A stretch of 64,000 bases of DNA from Rhodoferax sp. Its GTDB lineage: Bacteria > Pseudomonadota > Gammaproteobacteria > Burkholderiales > Burkholderiaceae_C. The stretch spans positions 1 through 64,000 of the forward strand of contig JACKLK010000014.1 in the NCBI GenBank assembly GCA_024236015.1, given 5' to 3'. Each line of letters begins with the position of its first letter. Positions within the stretch are counted from its first letter, which is position 1. Both the position numbers and the translations under genes were made by a program. The notes under the pieces were generated by a model. The model saw only the letters and a list, made by a program, of their open reading frames with translations, was not told the origin of the DNA and made no database searches. Shown here piece after piece: positions 16,386 to 24,209 of the stretch.

Positions 16386-16403
16386 AAGCAATAACTGCGC
16401 CAG
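16386..16403 (-). promoter_or_regulatory. Sigma-54 promoter of amtB
   Basis: Read on the minus strand: CTGGCGC-AGTTA-TTGCTT. The invariant GG (-24) and GC (-12) are ten bases apart as required, and flanking bases match the TGGCAC-N5-TTGC consensus except one. Ammonium transporters are commonly transcribed by sigma-54 with NtrC, which supports the call. Confidence 0.78.
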
Positions 16404-16409
16404 TGTGGG

Positions 16410-16425
16410 TTGTGGCGCGCCACAA
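16410..16425. repeat. Perfect 16-bp palindrome between amtB and metX
   Basis: TTGTGGCG joined directly to CGCCACAA is a perfect palindrome. It is enclosed by a second inverted pair, CAGTGTG (16401-16407) and CACACTG (16440-16446). It sits just upstream of the sigma-54 promoter of amtB and next to the metX promoter, so it may be an operator for either gene. Confidence 0.6.
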
Positions 16426-16444
16426 GCGTGCGTCGTGCGCACAC

Positions 16445-16474
16445 TGGCCCGTCGCCGCGGGACGGGCCTATACT
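16445..16474 (+). promoter_or_regulatory. Candidate metX promoter
   Basis: TATACT (16469-16474) is a good -10 element. The -35 region (about 16445-16450, TGGCCC) is poor, at 18 bp spacing. Transcription would begin near 16481, immediately before the riboswitch-like leader. Confidence 0.5.
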
Positions 16475-16482
16475 CGGGGCTT

Positions 16483-16548
16483 GTGCCGATTTGCTACAGC
16501 TTGCGGGCACCGGGGTCCTGGAACCCCGAAAATCAGCTAAAGACGGCA
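16483..16548 (+). promoter_or_regulatory. SAM-II-like riboswitch in the metX leader
   Basis: The leader has the SAM-II elements in order: GTGCC (16483-16487), GATTTGCT, CTTGC, GGCAC (16506-16510) closing P1, then AAATC (16530-16534) and GCTAAA (16536-16541) that form the pseudoknot with GATTT and the AGCT at 16498-16501. A 6-bp hairpin (16511-16528, CGGGGT/ACCCCG) is inserted in the loop where compact members have a short linker. SAM-II RNAs bind S-adenosylmethionine and repress met genes, commonly metX or metA. A second CGGCAC (16544-16549) could compete for GTGCCG. Confidence 0.82.
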
Positions 16549-16553
16549 CACCG

Positions 16554-16588
16554 ATCCCGGCCCCGCTTTTAGCGTCGCCGGGATTTTT
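16554..16588 (+). terminator. Intrinsic terminator abutting the metX start codon
   Basis: ATCCCGGC (16554-16561) and GCCGGGAT (16577-16584) form an 8-bp stem, followed by a run of five Ts (16584-16588). The metX ATG begins at 16590. The only ribosome-site-like bases (CGGGA, 16579-16583) are inside the 3' arm. The hairpin could therefore stop transcription or hide the ribosome site under control of the riboswitch. Confidence 0.75.
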
Positions 16589-16589
16589 C

Positions 16590-17789
16590 ATGCTTGTTTC
16601 GCCTTCCACACACCATTTCGCCGATCCGCTGCCGCTGCGCAGCGGGGGATCGATCCGGGCCTACGACCTGTGTTACGAGACCTACGGCACACTCAACGCC
16701 GATCGCTCCAATGCGGTGCTGGTCGCGCATGCACTCAATGCCTCGCATCACCTGGCGGGCCACTACGCCGGCCAGGACAAGTCGGAAGGCTGGTGGGACA
16801 ACATGATCGGGCCGGGCAAGCCGGTGGACACCAACCGCTTCTTCGTCATCGGCGTGAACAACCTGGGCTCGTGTTTCGGCTCCACCGGGCCGATGCATGT
16901 GAACCCGGATACGGGCCGCATCTATGGCGCCGACTTCCCGGTCGTGACGGTCGAGGACTGGGTCGATGCACAGGCCCGGCTGCTGGACGTGCTGGGCATC
17001 GAGACGCTGGCCGCGGTCATGGGGGGCAGCCTGGGCGGCATGCAGGCGCTGAGCTGGTCGCTGCAGTACCCGCAACGGGTGCGGCATGCGGTGGTGATCG
17101 CCAGCGCACCGAACCTGACGGCCGAGAACATCGCCTTCAACGAGGTGGCGCGCAGGGCCATCGTCACCGATCCGGACTTCAACAATGGCCACTTCTACGC
17201 CCAGGACGGCCGGGCCGAGACCAAGCCCAAGCGCGGACTGCGCATCGCCCGGATGATCGGCCACATCACCTATCTCAGCAACGACGTCATGAACGCCAAG
17301 TTCGGCCGTGCGTTGCGCCAGGCGCTGATGACAGGCGTCGACGAGGCCGGCGACACCGGCTTGCCCGGTGCCGGCGGTTACCGCTACAGCACGCAGGAAG
17401 TGGAATTCCAGATCGAGAGCTACCTGCGCTACCAGGGCGACAAGTTCGCCGAATATTTCGACGCCAACACCTACCTGCTGATCACGCGGGCGCTGGACTA
17501 TTTCGATCCGGCGCGCGCCTACGATGGCGACCTGAGCCAGGCCCTGGCGCGCGCGAGCGCGCGTTTCCTGCTGGTGAGCTTCACCACCGATTGGCGGTTC
17601 TCGCCGGCGCGCAGCCGCGAACTCGTCAAGGCGCTGCTGGACAACCGGCGCGACGTCAGTTACGCCGAGATCGACGCGCCGCACGGCCACGACGCCTTCC
17701 TGCTCGACGACCCGCGATACACCGGCCTGGTCCGCTCGTATTTCGAACGTATTGCCGTGACCGAGACCCAGGGGGTGGACCATGAGTGA
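16590..17789 (+). CDS. metX: Homoserine O-acyltransferase (acetyl or succinyl)
   Basis: MetX activates homoserine for methionine synthesis. The 399-residue alpha/beta-hydrolase has the nucleophile elbow GGSLGGMQ with Ser147, and Asp and His of the triad in SFTTDWRFSP and APHGHDAFLL. Both acetyl- and succinyl-transferring enzymes share this fold (MetXA/MetXS), and the sequence alone does not settle the acyl donor. The ATG at 16590 is the first after the terminator-like hairpin. It overlaps metW by 8 bp. O-acetylhomoserine would be used by the MetY-like enzyme at 57309-58586. Confidence 0.93.
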   Translation: MLVSPSTHHFADPLPLRSGGSIRAYDLCYETYGTLNADRSNAVLVAHALNASHHLAGHYAGQDKSEGWWDNMIGPGKPVDTNRFFVIGVNNLGSCFGSTGPMHVNPDTGRIYGADFPVVTVEDWVDAQARLLDVLGIETLAAVMGGSLGGMQALSWSLQYPQRVRHAVVIASAPNLTAENIAFNEVARRAIVTDPDFNNGHFYAQDGRAETKPKRGLRIARMIGHITYLSNDVMNAKFGRALRQALMTGVDEAGDTGLPGAGGYRYSTQEVEFQIESYLRYQGDKFAEYFDANTYLLITRALDYFDPARAYDGDLSQALARASARFLLVSFTTDWRFSPARSRELVKALLDNRRDVSYAEIDAPHGHDAFLLDDPRYTGLVRSYFERIAVTETQGVDHE

Positions 17790-18363
17790 CCTGGCCACGA
17801 TGGAGGCGGTCGCACGCCTGGTGCCCGAGGGCTCGCGCGTGCTCGACCTGGGCTGCGGCGACGGTGCCTTGCTGGACCATCTGCAGGCGAGCCGCTCGTG
17901 CAGCGGCTACGGCATCGAGATCGACGATGCCAACGTACTGGCCTGCGTGCGCCGCGGCGTCAACGTGATCCAGCTCAACCTGGACGAAGGCCTGGCGATC
18001 TTCGAGGACGCCAGTTTCGACGTGGTGCTGCATATCGACACGCTGCAGCACCTGCGCAACACCGAGGTCGTGTTGCAGGAGACGGCGCGCGTCGGGCGCA
18101 TCGGCATCGTCGCGTTTCCCAATTTCGCGCACTGGCCGAATCGCCTGAGCATCGCGCGCGGGCGCATGCCGGTCACGCGCCGCCTGCCCTACCAGTGGTA
18201 TGACACGCCGAACATCCGCGTCGGCACCTTCGCCGACTTCGAGTTGCTGGCACTGCGCAACGGCTTGCGGATCCAGGACAAGTTCGGCCTGCAGGACGGG
18301 CGCACGGTGCGTGCGTTGCCGAACCTGCTGGCCGGCACGGCCGTGTTCAAGTTCAGCCGCTGA
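17782..18363 (+). CDS. metW: Methionine biosynthesis protein MetW
   Basis: The 193-residue protein is a Rossmann-fold methyltransferase-like protein with motif I VLDLGCGDGALLDHL near residues 21-35. MetW is the constant partner of MetX in many proteobacteria and is thought to enhance homoserine acylation. The start overlaps the end of metX by 8 bp, so the pair is translationally coupled and shares the riboswitch leader. Confidence 0.93.
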   Translation: MSDLATMEAVARLVPEGSRVLDLGCGDGALLDHLQASRSCSGYGIEIDDANVLACVRRGVNVIQLNLDEGLAIFEDASFDVVLHIDTLQHLRNTEVVLQETARVGRIGIVAFPNFAHWPNRLSIARGRMPVTRRLPYQWYDTPNIRVGTFADFELLALRNGLRIQDKFGLQDGRTVRALPNLLAGTAVFKFSR

Positions 18364-18391
18364 AAACGCGGCCGGGTGGGGACGGCGCGGC

Positions 18392-19807
18392 TCAGCGCAC
18401 CAGCGCCGGCCGCTTGGGATCGAACTTCCAGTTGGGAACCAGGTATTGCATGGCGCGCGCGTCGTCGCGTGCGCCCAGCCCGTGCTGCAGATAGAGCTGG
18501 TGGGCCTTGTCCACCTCGGTCATGTCGAGCGTCACGCCCAGGCCGGGCGCGGTCGGCACGGTGATGGTGCCGCCGCGGATCTGCAGCGGATCGGTCGTGA
18601 TGCGCTGGCCGTCCTGCCAGATCCAGTGCGTGTCGATCGCGGTCACGTTGCCCGGCGCGGCCGCCGCGACATGGGTGAACATGGCCAGCGACACGTCGAA
18701 ATGGTTGTTGGAGTGCGACCCCCAGGTCAACCCCCAGGCCTGGCACATCTGGGCCACCCGGACCGAGCCCTGCAGGGTCCAGAAATGGGGGTCGGCCAGC
18801 GGAATGTCGACCGACTGCAGCGCCAGCGTGTGCGCCATCTCGCGCCAGTCGGTCGCGATCATGTTGGTGGCGGTGCGCAGCCCGGTGGCGCGACGGAACT
18901 CGGCCATCACCTCGCGGCCCGAATACACGCCTTCGGCGCCACACGGGTCCTCGGCATAAGCCAGCACGGCATGGCGGTCGCGGCACAGCCGGATCGCGTC
19001 CCGCAGCAGCCAGCCCCCGTTGGGATCGAGCGTGATGCGGGCCTGCGGGAAGCGTTCATGCAGCGCCACGATGGCCTCCATCTCCTCTTCGCCGCGCAAC
19101 ACGCCGCCCTTGAGCTTGAAATCCCGGAAGCCGTACCGCGCGAAACTGGCCTCGGCCAGCCGCACGATGGCCTGTGGGTCGAGCGCGGCTTCGTGGCGCA
19201 GCCGGCACCAGTCGTCGGCGGCGTCGGGTTCGCTGGCATATGGCAGGTCGGTCTTGTTGCGGTCGCCGACATAGAACAGGTAGCCGAGCACGTCCACCAC
19301 CGCGCGTTGCTGGCCCTCGCCCAGCAGCGCCGCCACCGGCACCTGCAGGTGCTGGCCGAGCAGGTCCAGCAGCGCGCTTTCGACGGCGGTGACCGCATGG
19401 ATGGCCACGCGCAGGTCGAAGGTCTGGTTGCCGCGGCCGGCGTTGTCGCGCTCGGCGAAAGTCTGGCGCAGGCGGTTGAGGGTCCGGTTCCAGTCGCCGA
19501 CGGAGTGCCCGACCACCAGCGACTGCGCGTCTTCCAGCGTCTGGCGGATCTTCTCGCCGCCAGGTACCTCGCCGACGCCGGTGCGGCCGTCGCTGTCGGT
19601 CAGGATCACCAGGTTGCGGGTGAAGAACGGCGCATGGGCGCCGCTGAGATTGAGCAGCATGCCGTCGCGCCCGGCAATCGGGATCACGCGCAAGCGGGTG
19701 ACACGGGGTGTTTCGCGCGGCGCCGCGGCGGCGCCCGGCTGGGTCGGGGTCATGGTGGAGGGTTCCAGTTCGGCGGGATCGGGAAAGGGATGGAATTGAT
19801 CAGTCAT
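18392..19807 (-). CDS. gudD: D-glucarate dehydratase
   Basis: GudD dehydrates D-glucarate to 5-keto-4-deoxy-D-glucarate. It belongs to the enolase superfamily: LNLSGAHAPFFTRN and GVGEVPGGEKIRQTL at the N-terminal capping domain, KLKGG with the catalytic Lys pair, and the metal-binding DPNGGW and EDPCG strands of the barrel. ATG codons at 19807 and 19753 are both possible. The second gives 453 residues, close to E. coli GudD, and leaves the 23-bp inverted repeat at 19798-19820 outside the coding region, so it may be the true start. Only 48 bp separate it from the gntR stop, so it may be co-transcribed with the regulator. Confidence 0.93.
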   Translation of the reverse strand: MTDQFHPFPDPAELEPSTMTPTQPGAAAAPRETPRVTRLRVIPIAGRDGMLLNLSGAHAPFFTRNLVILTDSDGRTGVGEVPGGEKIRQTLEDAQSLVVGHSVGDWNRTLNRLRQTFAERDNAGRGNQTFDLRVAIHAVTAVESALLDLLGQHLQVPVAALLGEGQQRAVVDVLGYLFYVGDRNKTDLPYASEPDAADDWCRLRHEAALDPQAIVRLAEASFARYGFRDFKLKGGVLRGEEEMEAIVALHERFPQARITLDPNGGWLLRDAIRLCRDRHAVLAYAEDPCGAEGVYSGREVMAEFRRATGLRTATNMIATDWREMAHTLALQSVDIPLADPHFWTLQGSVRVAQMCQAWGLTWGSHSNNHFDVSLAMFTHVAAAAPGNVTAIDTHWIWQDGQRITTDPLQIRGGTITVPTAPGLGVTLDMTEVDKAHQLYLQHGLGARDDARAMQYLVPNWKFDPKRPALVR

Positions 19808-19820
19808 CGTATGACTGATC
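19798..19820. promoter_or_regulatory. Perfect inverted repeat at the 5' end of gudD (possible operator)
   Basis: Arms GATCAGTCAT (19798-19807) and ATGACTGATC (19811-19820) are exact complements around a CGT centre. The repeat covers one candidate gudD start codon. The half-site ATGACTGA recurs at 20709-20716 in the gntR-udh gap, pointing to one shared regulator. Confidence 0.6.
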
Positions 19821-19855
19821 GGCAAGAGACGGTTGGCAGTCGGCGGCCGCCGGGT

Positions 19856-20650
19856 TCAGGTGGGACGGGCGCCGCCGCCGGGCTCCGCGGATTGCGTGCG
19901 GCGCAGCCGTTCGCGGCTGTTGCTCAGGTGGGTTCGCATGGCGGCGCGGGCCGCATCGGCATCCCGGTTGCGGATGGCCGCAAAGATGTTCTCATGCTCG
20001 CCGTTGACACGCTGCAGATAACTCAGGCGGCCTTCCGGTGCATGCCGCGGCGTGTTGACCCGGGTGCGCGGGATGATCATCGCGCCCAGGTAGGTCATCA
20101 GGTCGGTGAAATGCCGGTTGCCGGTGGCGCGTGCCACTTCCATGTGGAACTGGAAGTCGGGAGGCACCGCGTCCGAGTCCTGCTGGATCGAGCTCTGGAA
20201 GGCGTCGAGCGCCGCCTGCATCGCGGCCAGGTGCTCGTCGTTGCGCCGCTGGGCGGCCAGGCCGGCCGCCTCGGTCTCCAGGCTGATGCGCAGTTCCAGC
20301 ACCGCGATCACGTCGGCGACGGTGGCGAAGTCCTGGCTGGAAATCCGGAAGTTGCTCGCCGGCTCGGGCGGGCTGACGAAGGTCCCGATGCCATGGCGGG
20401 TCTCGACCAGGCCCGAGGCCTGCAACCGGGACAGGGCCTCGCGCACCACGGTGCGGCTGACGTCGAAGCGATGCATGATCTCGGCCTCGGTCGGCAGCTT
20501 GTTGCCCACCGGCAACTGGCCGGCGCGGATCTCGGCCTCCAGCGTACCGACGATTTCCAGAACCAGGCCGCGCGGGCGGCGCCGTGCCGCGGCAGGGGTA
20601 TTCGCGCCGGACGGCTGCATCGAAGTGCTTGGGGTTTTCACGGAGTCCAT
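19856..20650 (-). CDS. GntR/FadR-family transcriptional regulator of the aldarate island
   Basis: The 264-residue protein has an N-terminal winged helix (about residues 28-95, with LPTEAEIMHRFDVSRTVVREALSRL as core, given here as two motifs LPTEAEIM and SRTVVREAL) and a C-terminal FCD ligand domain (about 115-245). FadR-subfamily regulators commonly repress hexuronate or aldarate genes until a sugar acid binds. The gene is divergent from udh, and a perfect FadR-type operator (TTGTCAGACAA) lies between them. Translation most likely starts at the ATG at 20650. Confidence 0.9.
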   Translation of the reverse strand: MDSVKTPSTSMQPSGANTPAAARRRPRGLVLEIVGTLEAEIRAGQLPVGNKLPTEAEIMHRFDVSRTVVREALSRLQASGLVETRHGIGTFVSPPEPASNFRISSQDFATVADVIAVLELRISLETEAAGLAAQRRNDEHLAAMQAALDAFQSSIQQDSDAVPPDFQFHMEVARATGNRHFTDLMTYLGAMIIPRTRVNTPRHAPEGRLSYLQRVNGEHENIFAAIRNRDADAARAAMRTHLSNSRERLRRTQSAEPGGGARPT

Positions 20651-20660
20651 CAAAAAACGC

Positions 20661-20711
20661 TTGACAGCCCTAAAGTCGGTGTTGACAATTTCAGTTGTCA
20701 GACAACATATG
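20661..20711 (+). promoter_or_regulatory. udh promoter region with FadR-type operator
   Basis: TTGACA occurs at 20661-20666 with GACAAT 17 bp later (20684-20689), and again at 20682-20687 with CATATG at 20706-20711. Between the second pair lies TTGTCAGACAA (20695-20705), a perfect palindrome around one base that matches the FadR-family consensus TNGTNNNACNA. An overlapping inverted pair TGACAA/TTGTCA (20683-20700) is also seen. Repressor bound here would block both promoters. Confidence 0.72.
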
Positions 20712-20812
20712 ACTGACAAGAATCGATGATGCGGCGACTTTAGCAAACCTGCCGCAAATGTCCAGCCGACATGCCGTGAAACCCGCTTGCGCCACAACCA
20801 GAGGTCTGCGCG

Positions 20813-21619
20813 ATGACGATCCAGAGCCACGAACGAATCCTGATGACCGGCGCGGCCGGCAACCTGGGCCGCGAAATGCGCGACCGGCTCAAGGCCAATT
20901 GCGCGGTGTTGCGCCTGTCGGACCGGCAGGCATTCGGCGAGGCGCGGCCCGGCGAGGAGGTGCAGCTGGCAGAACTGGCTGACGCACAGGCGGTCTCCGC
21001 CCTGGTGCAGGGTGTCGACGCCATCGTGCACTTCGGCGGCATTTCCGTCGAAGGTCCGTTCGATCCCATCCTGGCCGCCAACATCGTGGGCATCGTGAAT
21101 CTGTACGAGGCCGCGCGCAAGCACGGTGTGCGGCGTGTCGTGTTTGCCAGCTCCAACCATGTGACCGGCTTCTATCGCCAGAGCGAAACCATCGGCGTCG
21201 ACGCCGCGCCGCGCCCCGACGGTTTCTACGGCCTGAGCAAGGCCTTTGGCGAAGACGTCGCGCGTTTCTATTTCGACCGCTACGGCATCGAAACCGCCTG
21301 CGTGCGTATCGGCTCGTCCTTTCCCGAGCCCCGGGACCGGCGCATGCTGGCCACCTGGATGAGTTTCGACGACCTGCACCGGCTGATCACCGCGTGCCTG
21401 ACGACGCCGGTGCTGGGCTGGAGCGTCATCTACGGCATGTCCGACAACGCGGTCACCTGGTGGGACAACACCGGCGCCCGTCATATCGGCTACAAGCCGC
21501 AGGACAGCTCCGACGTGTTCCGCGACGCCGTGTACGCGCGCACCAGCGCCCCCGACCTCGCCGATCCCGCGGTGCAGTTCCAGGGCGGCGCTTTCGTCAG
21601 CATGGGGCCGTTCGAATGA
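20813..21619 (+). CDS. udh: Uronate dehydrogenase (NAD-dependent)
   Basis: Udh oxidises D-glucuronate or D-galacturonate at C1 to the aldarolactone, using NAD. The 268-residue extended-type SDR has MTGAAGNLGREM at residues 11-22 for the cofactor, FASSNHVTGFY, and the catalytic Y139/K143 pair in YGLSKAFGE. These features and the length match the Agrobacterium and Pseudomonas enzymes. The stop overlaps the lactonase ATG by 4 bp. An AGAGGT ribosome site precedes the ATG at 20813. Confidence 0.92.
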   Translation: MTIQSHERILMTGAAGNLGREMRDRLKANCAVLRLSDRQAFGEARPGEEVQLAELADAQAVSALVQGVDAIVHFGGISVEGPFDPILAANIVGIVNLYEAARKHGVRRVVFASSNHVTGFYRQSETIGVDAAPRPDGFYGLSKAFGEDVARFYFDRYGIETACVRIGSSFPEPRDRRMLATWMSFDDLHRLITACLTTPVLGWSVIYGMSDNAVTWWDNTGARHIGYKPQDSSDVFRDAVYARTSAPDLADPAVQFQGGAFVSMGPFE

Positions 21620-22530
21620 AGACGACACAGGCCAGCTCCGAGGCGCGGGTCGTCTCCCGCACCCGCGACGCCGTTGGCGAGTCACCGGTCTGGGATGCCC
21701 GCGCCCAGGCCCTGTATTGGGTCGACATCGAGGGGCGCCATGTCCGCCGGCTCGACTGGGCCAGTGGACAGCAGCAGACCTGGAACACGCCCGAGCGTGT
21801 CGGATGCATCGCGCTGGCCGACGACGGCATCGTCGTGGCGGCGATGGAGACCGGCGTCTATGCGCTGCGCCTGGGCGAGCCACCCGCGGTCGAGGCCACG
21901 CGGCTCGCCGCGATCACGCACCCGATGCCCAACATGCGCTTCAACGACGGGCGATGCGACGCCAGCGGCCGCTTCTGGATCAGCACCATGTGCATGGACA
22001 TGTCGCTGGCCGCGCCGGTCGGCGCCTGGTATTGCCTCGATGAACGTGGCCTGAGCCCGGCCCATTGCGAGGGCCTGGTCACGCCCAACGGGCTGGCGTT
22101 CAGCCCGGACGACCGGATGATGTATTTTTCCGACTCGCACCCCAGCGTGCAGAAGATCTGGGCCTTCGAGTTCGACCTGGCGCAGGGCCGTATCGGCGCC
22201 GGACGCGAATTCCTGGACATGACCCACCTGCCGGGCCGACCGGACGGCGCGGCGGTCGACAGCGAGGGTTGCTACTGGATCTGCGGCAACGACGCGGGCG
22301 TCGTGCTGCGCGTCGATCCCCATGGCGAGGTGTTGTCGTCGGTGGCGGTTCCGGTGGCCAAGCCCTCGATGTGTGCCTTCGGCGGACCGCGGCTCGACAC
22401 CTTGTTCGTCACATCCATCTGCCCGAACGGCGTCTCGGCCGGCCTGTGCGGCGCCGTGTTCGCCATCGACGTGGGCGTGACCGGCCGTCCCGAACCCCGT
22501 TTCACCCGTTTTCCGTCAGCCGGTGCCTGA
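21616..22530 (+). CDS. SMP-30/gluconolactonase-family lactonase
   Basis: The 304-residue six-bladed beta-propeller begins with AVGESPVWDARAQALYWVD, where Glu is a metal ligand, and has MRFNDGRCDASGRFWISTM and TPNGLAFSPDDRMMYFSDS, the usual Asn and Asp ligands. Placed directly after udh with a 4-bp overlap, it most likely hydrolyses the glucaro- or galactarolactone made by Udh to the open aldarate. The paralogous family also contains gluconolactonases, so exact lactone preference is inferred from context. A terminator-like hairpin overlaps its stop. Confidence 0.88.
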   Translation: MKTTQASSEARVVSRTRDAVGESPVWDARAQALYWVDIEGRHVRRLDWASGQQQTWNTPERVGCIALADDGIVVAAMETGVYALRLGEPPAVEATRLAAITHPMPNMRFNDGRCDASGRFWISTMCMDMSLAAPVGAWYCLDERGLSPAHCEGLVTPNGLAFSPDDRMMYFSDSHPSVQKIWAFEFDLAQGRIGAGREFLDMTHLPGRPDGAAVDSEGCYWICGNDAGVVLRVDPHGEVLSSVAVPVAKPSMCAFGGPRLDTLFVTSICPNGVSAGLCGAVFAIDVGVTGRPEPRFTRFPSAGA

Positions 22531-22541
22531 CGCTTTTTTCT
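22515..22541 (+). terminator. Intrinsic terminator at the end of the udh-lactonase pair
   Basis: CGTCAG (22515-22520) pairs with CTGACG (22528-22533) over a 7-base loop, and six Ts follow (22535-22540). It overlaps the lactonase stop codon. The stem is short, so read-through into the TRAP genes is possible. Confidence 0.58.
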
Positions 22542-22592
22542 TCCCAGCACCTCGCCGTTCCCAACCCTTGTTCCAACCCTCAGGAGACAAAC

Positions 22593-23573
22593 ATGATTGT
22601 GCGCAGAACCCTCGTTGCGGCCACGCTGGCCGCCGCTACCCTGTCCGTGTCGATGCACGCCAGCGCCCAGACGGTGCTCAAGGCCGCCGACGTGCACCCG
22701 CCGGGATACCCGACCGTGGTCGCAACCGAGAACATGGGCAAGAAATTCGAAGCCGCCACCAATGGCAAGTACAAGATGCAGATGTTCCCCAGCAGCGTTC
22801 TGGGTGACGAGAAGACGATGATCGAGCAGACCCAGATCGGCGCGATCCACATCCTGCGCACCTCGCTCGGCCCGCTGGGCTCGGTCGTGCCGGACGTCAA
22901 CGTGTTCAACATGCCGTTCGTGTTCCGCAACGAGGCCCATATGCGTGCGGTCATCGACGGCCCGATCGGCCAGGAGATCCTGGACAAGATCAGCGCCAGC
23001 CCGGCTCGCCTGGTGGCACTGGCCTGGCAGGACGGCGGCTCGCGCAGCGTCTACACCAAGAAGCCGGTGCGCAGCCCGGCCGACCTCAAGGGCCAGAAGA
23101 TCCGCATGATGGGCAACCCGCTGTTCATCGACACGATGAACGCCCTGGGCGGCAACGGCATCGCCATGGGTTACCCCGAGGTCTACAGCGCCTTGCAGAC
23201 CGGCGTGATCGACGGCGCCGAGAACAACCCGCCCAGCATGTTCACGGCCAACCACTACACGACCGGCGCCAAGTACTACGCACAGACCAACCACCTGATC
23301 ATTCCCGAACTGGTCGTGATGTCCAAGGTCGCGTACGAGAAACTCACGCCGGCCGAGCAGACGCTGATCAAGAAGCTGGGACGTGAAGCCCAGATGGAAC
23401 AACGCGTGTTGTGGGACAAGAGCGTGGCCGACTACAGCGCCAGGCTCAAGGCCGCCGGCGTCGAATTCATCGAGGTCGACCAGAAACCCTTCTTCGATGC
23501 CACCGCGCCGGTGCGTGCCAAGTACGGCGCGCCTTACGCCGACCTGATGGCCCGGATCGCGGCCGTCAAGTAA
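22593..23573 (+). CDS. TRAP transporter solute receptor (DctP family)
   Basis: The 326-residue periplasmic receptor has a signal peptide ending near A25 (MHASA|QTVLK) and the family pattern, including the Arg that salt-bridges the carboxylate of the ligand (region LKGQKIRMMGNPLFID) and VIDGAENNP. Together with the two membrane genes downstream it forms a TRAP transporter, which uses a sodium gradient. Location between the uronate and aldarate enzymes suggests a uronic or aldaric acid as substrate. An AGGAG site precedes the ATG. Confidence 0.92.
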   Translation: MIVRRTLVAATLAAATLSVSMHASAQTVLKAADVHPPGYPTVVATENMGKKFEAATNGKYKMQMFPSSVLGDEKTMIEQTQIGAIHILRTSLGPLGSVVPDVNVFNMPFVFRNEAHMRAVIDGPIGQEILDKISASPARLVALAWQDGGSRSVYTKKPVRSPADLKGQKIRMMGNPLFIDTMNALGGNGIAMGYPEVYSALQTGVIDGAENNPPSMFTANHYTTGAKYYAQTNHLIIPELVVMSKVAYEKLTPAEQTLIKKLGREAQMEQRVLWDKSVADYSARLKAAGVEFIEVDQKPFFDATAPVRAKYGAPYADLMARIAAVK

Positions 23574-23682
23574 ACGCCCCGCCAGCGGTCCATCCGGGAT
23601 GCCCACGGGCGTTCCGGGTGGATGCGCACGCCCTGCCAATTCCTGTTCCATTCCCCTGGCGCCGCTGGTCGGCCATTCGTCC

Positions 23683-24207
23683 ATGAAGAACGCGATTCTC
23701 TCGGCACTCGACGGTGTCTACCTGGCATGTATCTGGATTGCCGGCATGTCCATCTTCGTCATGAGCATCATCATCCCGATCGGCGTCTTCGCGCGTTACG
23801 TGCTGGGGTTCGGCGCTCAATGGCCGGAGCCGATCGCGATCCTGCTGATGGTGATCTTCACCTTCGTCGGCGCGGCGGCGGCCTACCGGGCCGGAGCCCA
23901 CATCGCGGTGGCCATGTTGACCGACCGCCTGCCCGCGAATGTACGTGCGGCGTGCCGGTGGCTGGTCCACCTGCTGATGCTGGTGGTCAGCCTGTTCATG
24001 ATCGTCTACGGCACCAAGCTGTGCCTCGAGACCATGGGCCAGACCATCACCTCGCTGCCCTGGATGCCGGTGGGCGCGACCTACGCGCCGGTGCCGATCG
24101 GCGGCCTGCTGACCTTGTTCTTCGTGTTGGAGAACCTGGTGTTCGGCACCCAGCATGATCGCGCCGTGGTCGTGTTCGACCATGTCACCGACACGGCGGA
24201 GGCCTGA
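23683..24207 (+). CDS. TRAP transporter small membrane subunit (DctQ family)
   Basis: The 174-residue protein has four hydrophobic helices and the family pattern, including FARYVLGFGAQWPEP and HIAVAMLTDRLP. DctQ-type subunits associate with the large DctM subunit. The start at 23683 (MKNAILSALDGVYLAC) is preferred because an earlier in-frame codon would add about 28 non-hydrophobic residues. It is followed 2 bp later by dctM. Confidence 0.9.
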   Translation: MKNAILSALDGVYLACIWIAGMSIFVMSIIIPIGVFARYVLGFGAQWPEPIAILLMVIFTFVGAAAAYRAGAHIAVAMLTDRLPANVRAACRWLVHLLMLVVSLFMIVYGTKLCLETMGQTITSLPWMPVGATYAPVPIGGLLTLFFVLENLVFGTQHDRAVVVFDHVTDTAEA

Positions 24208-24209
24208 CC

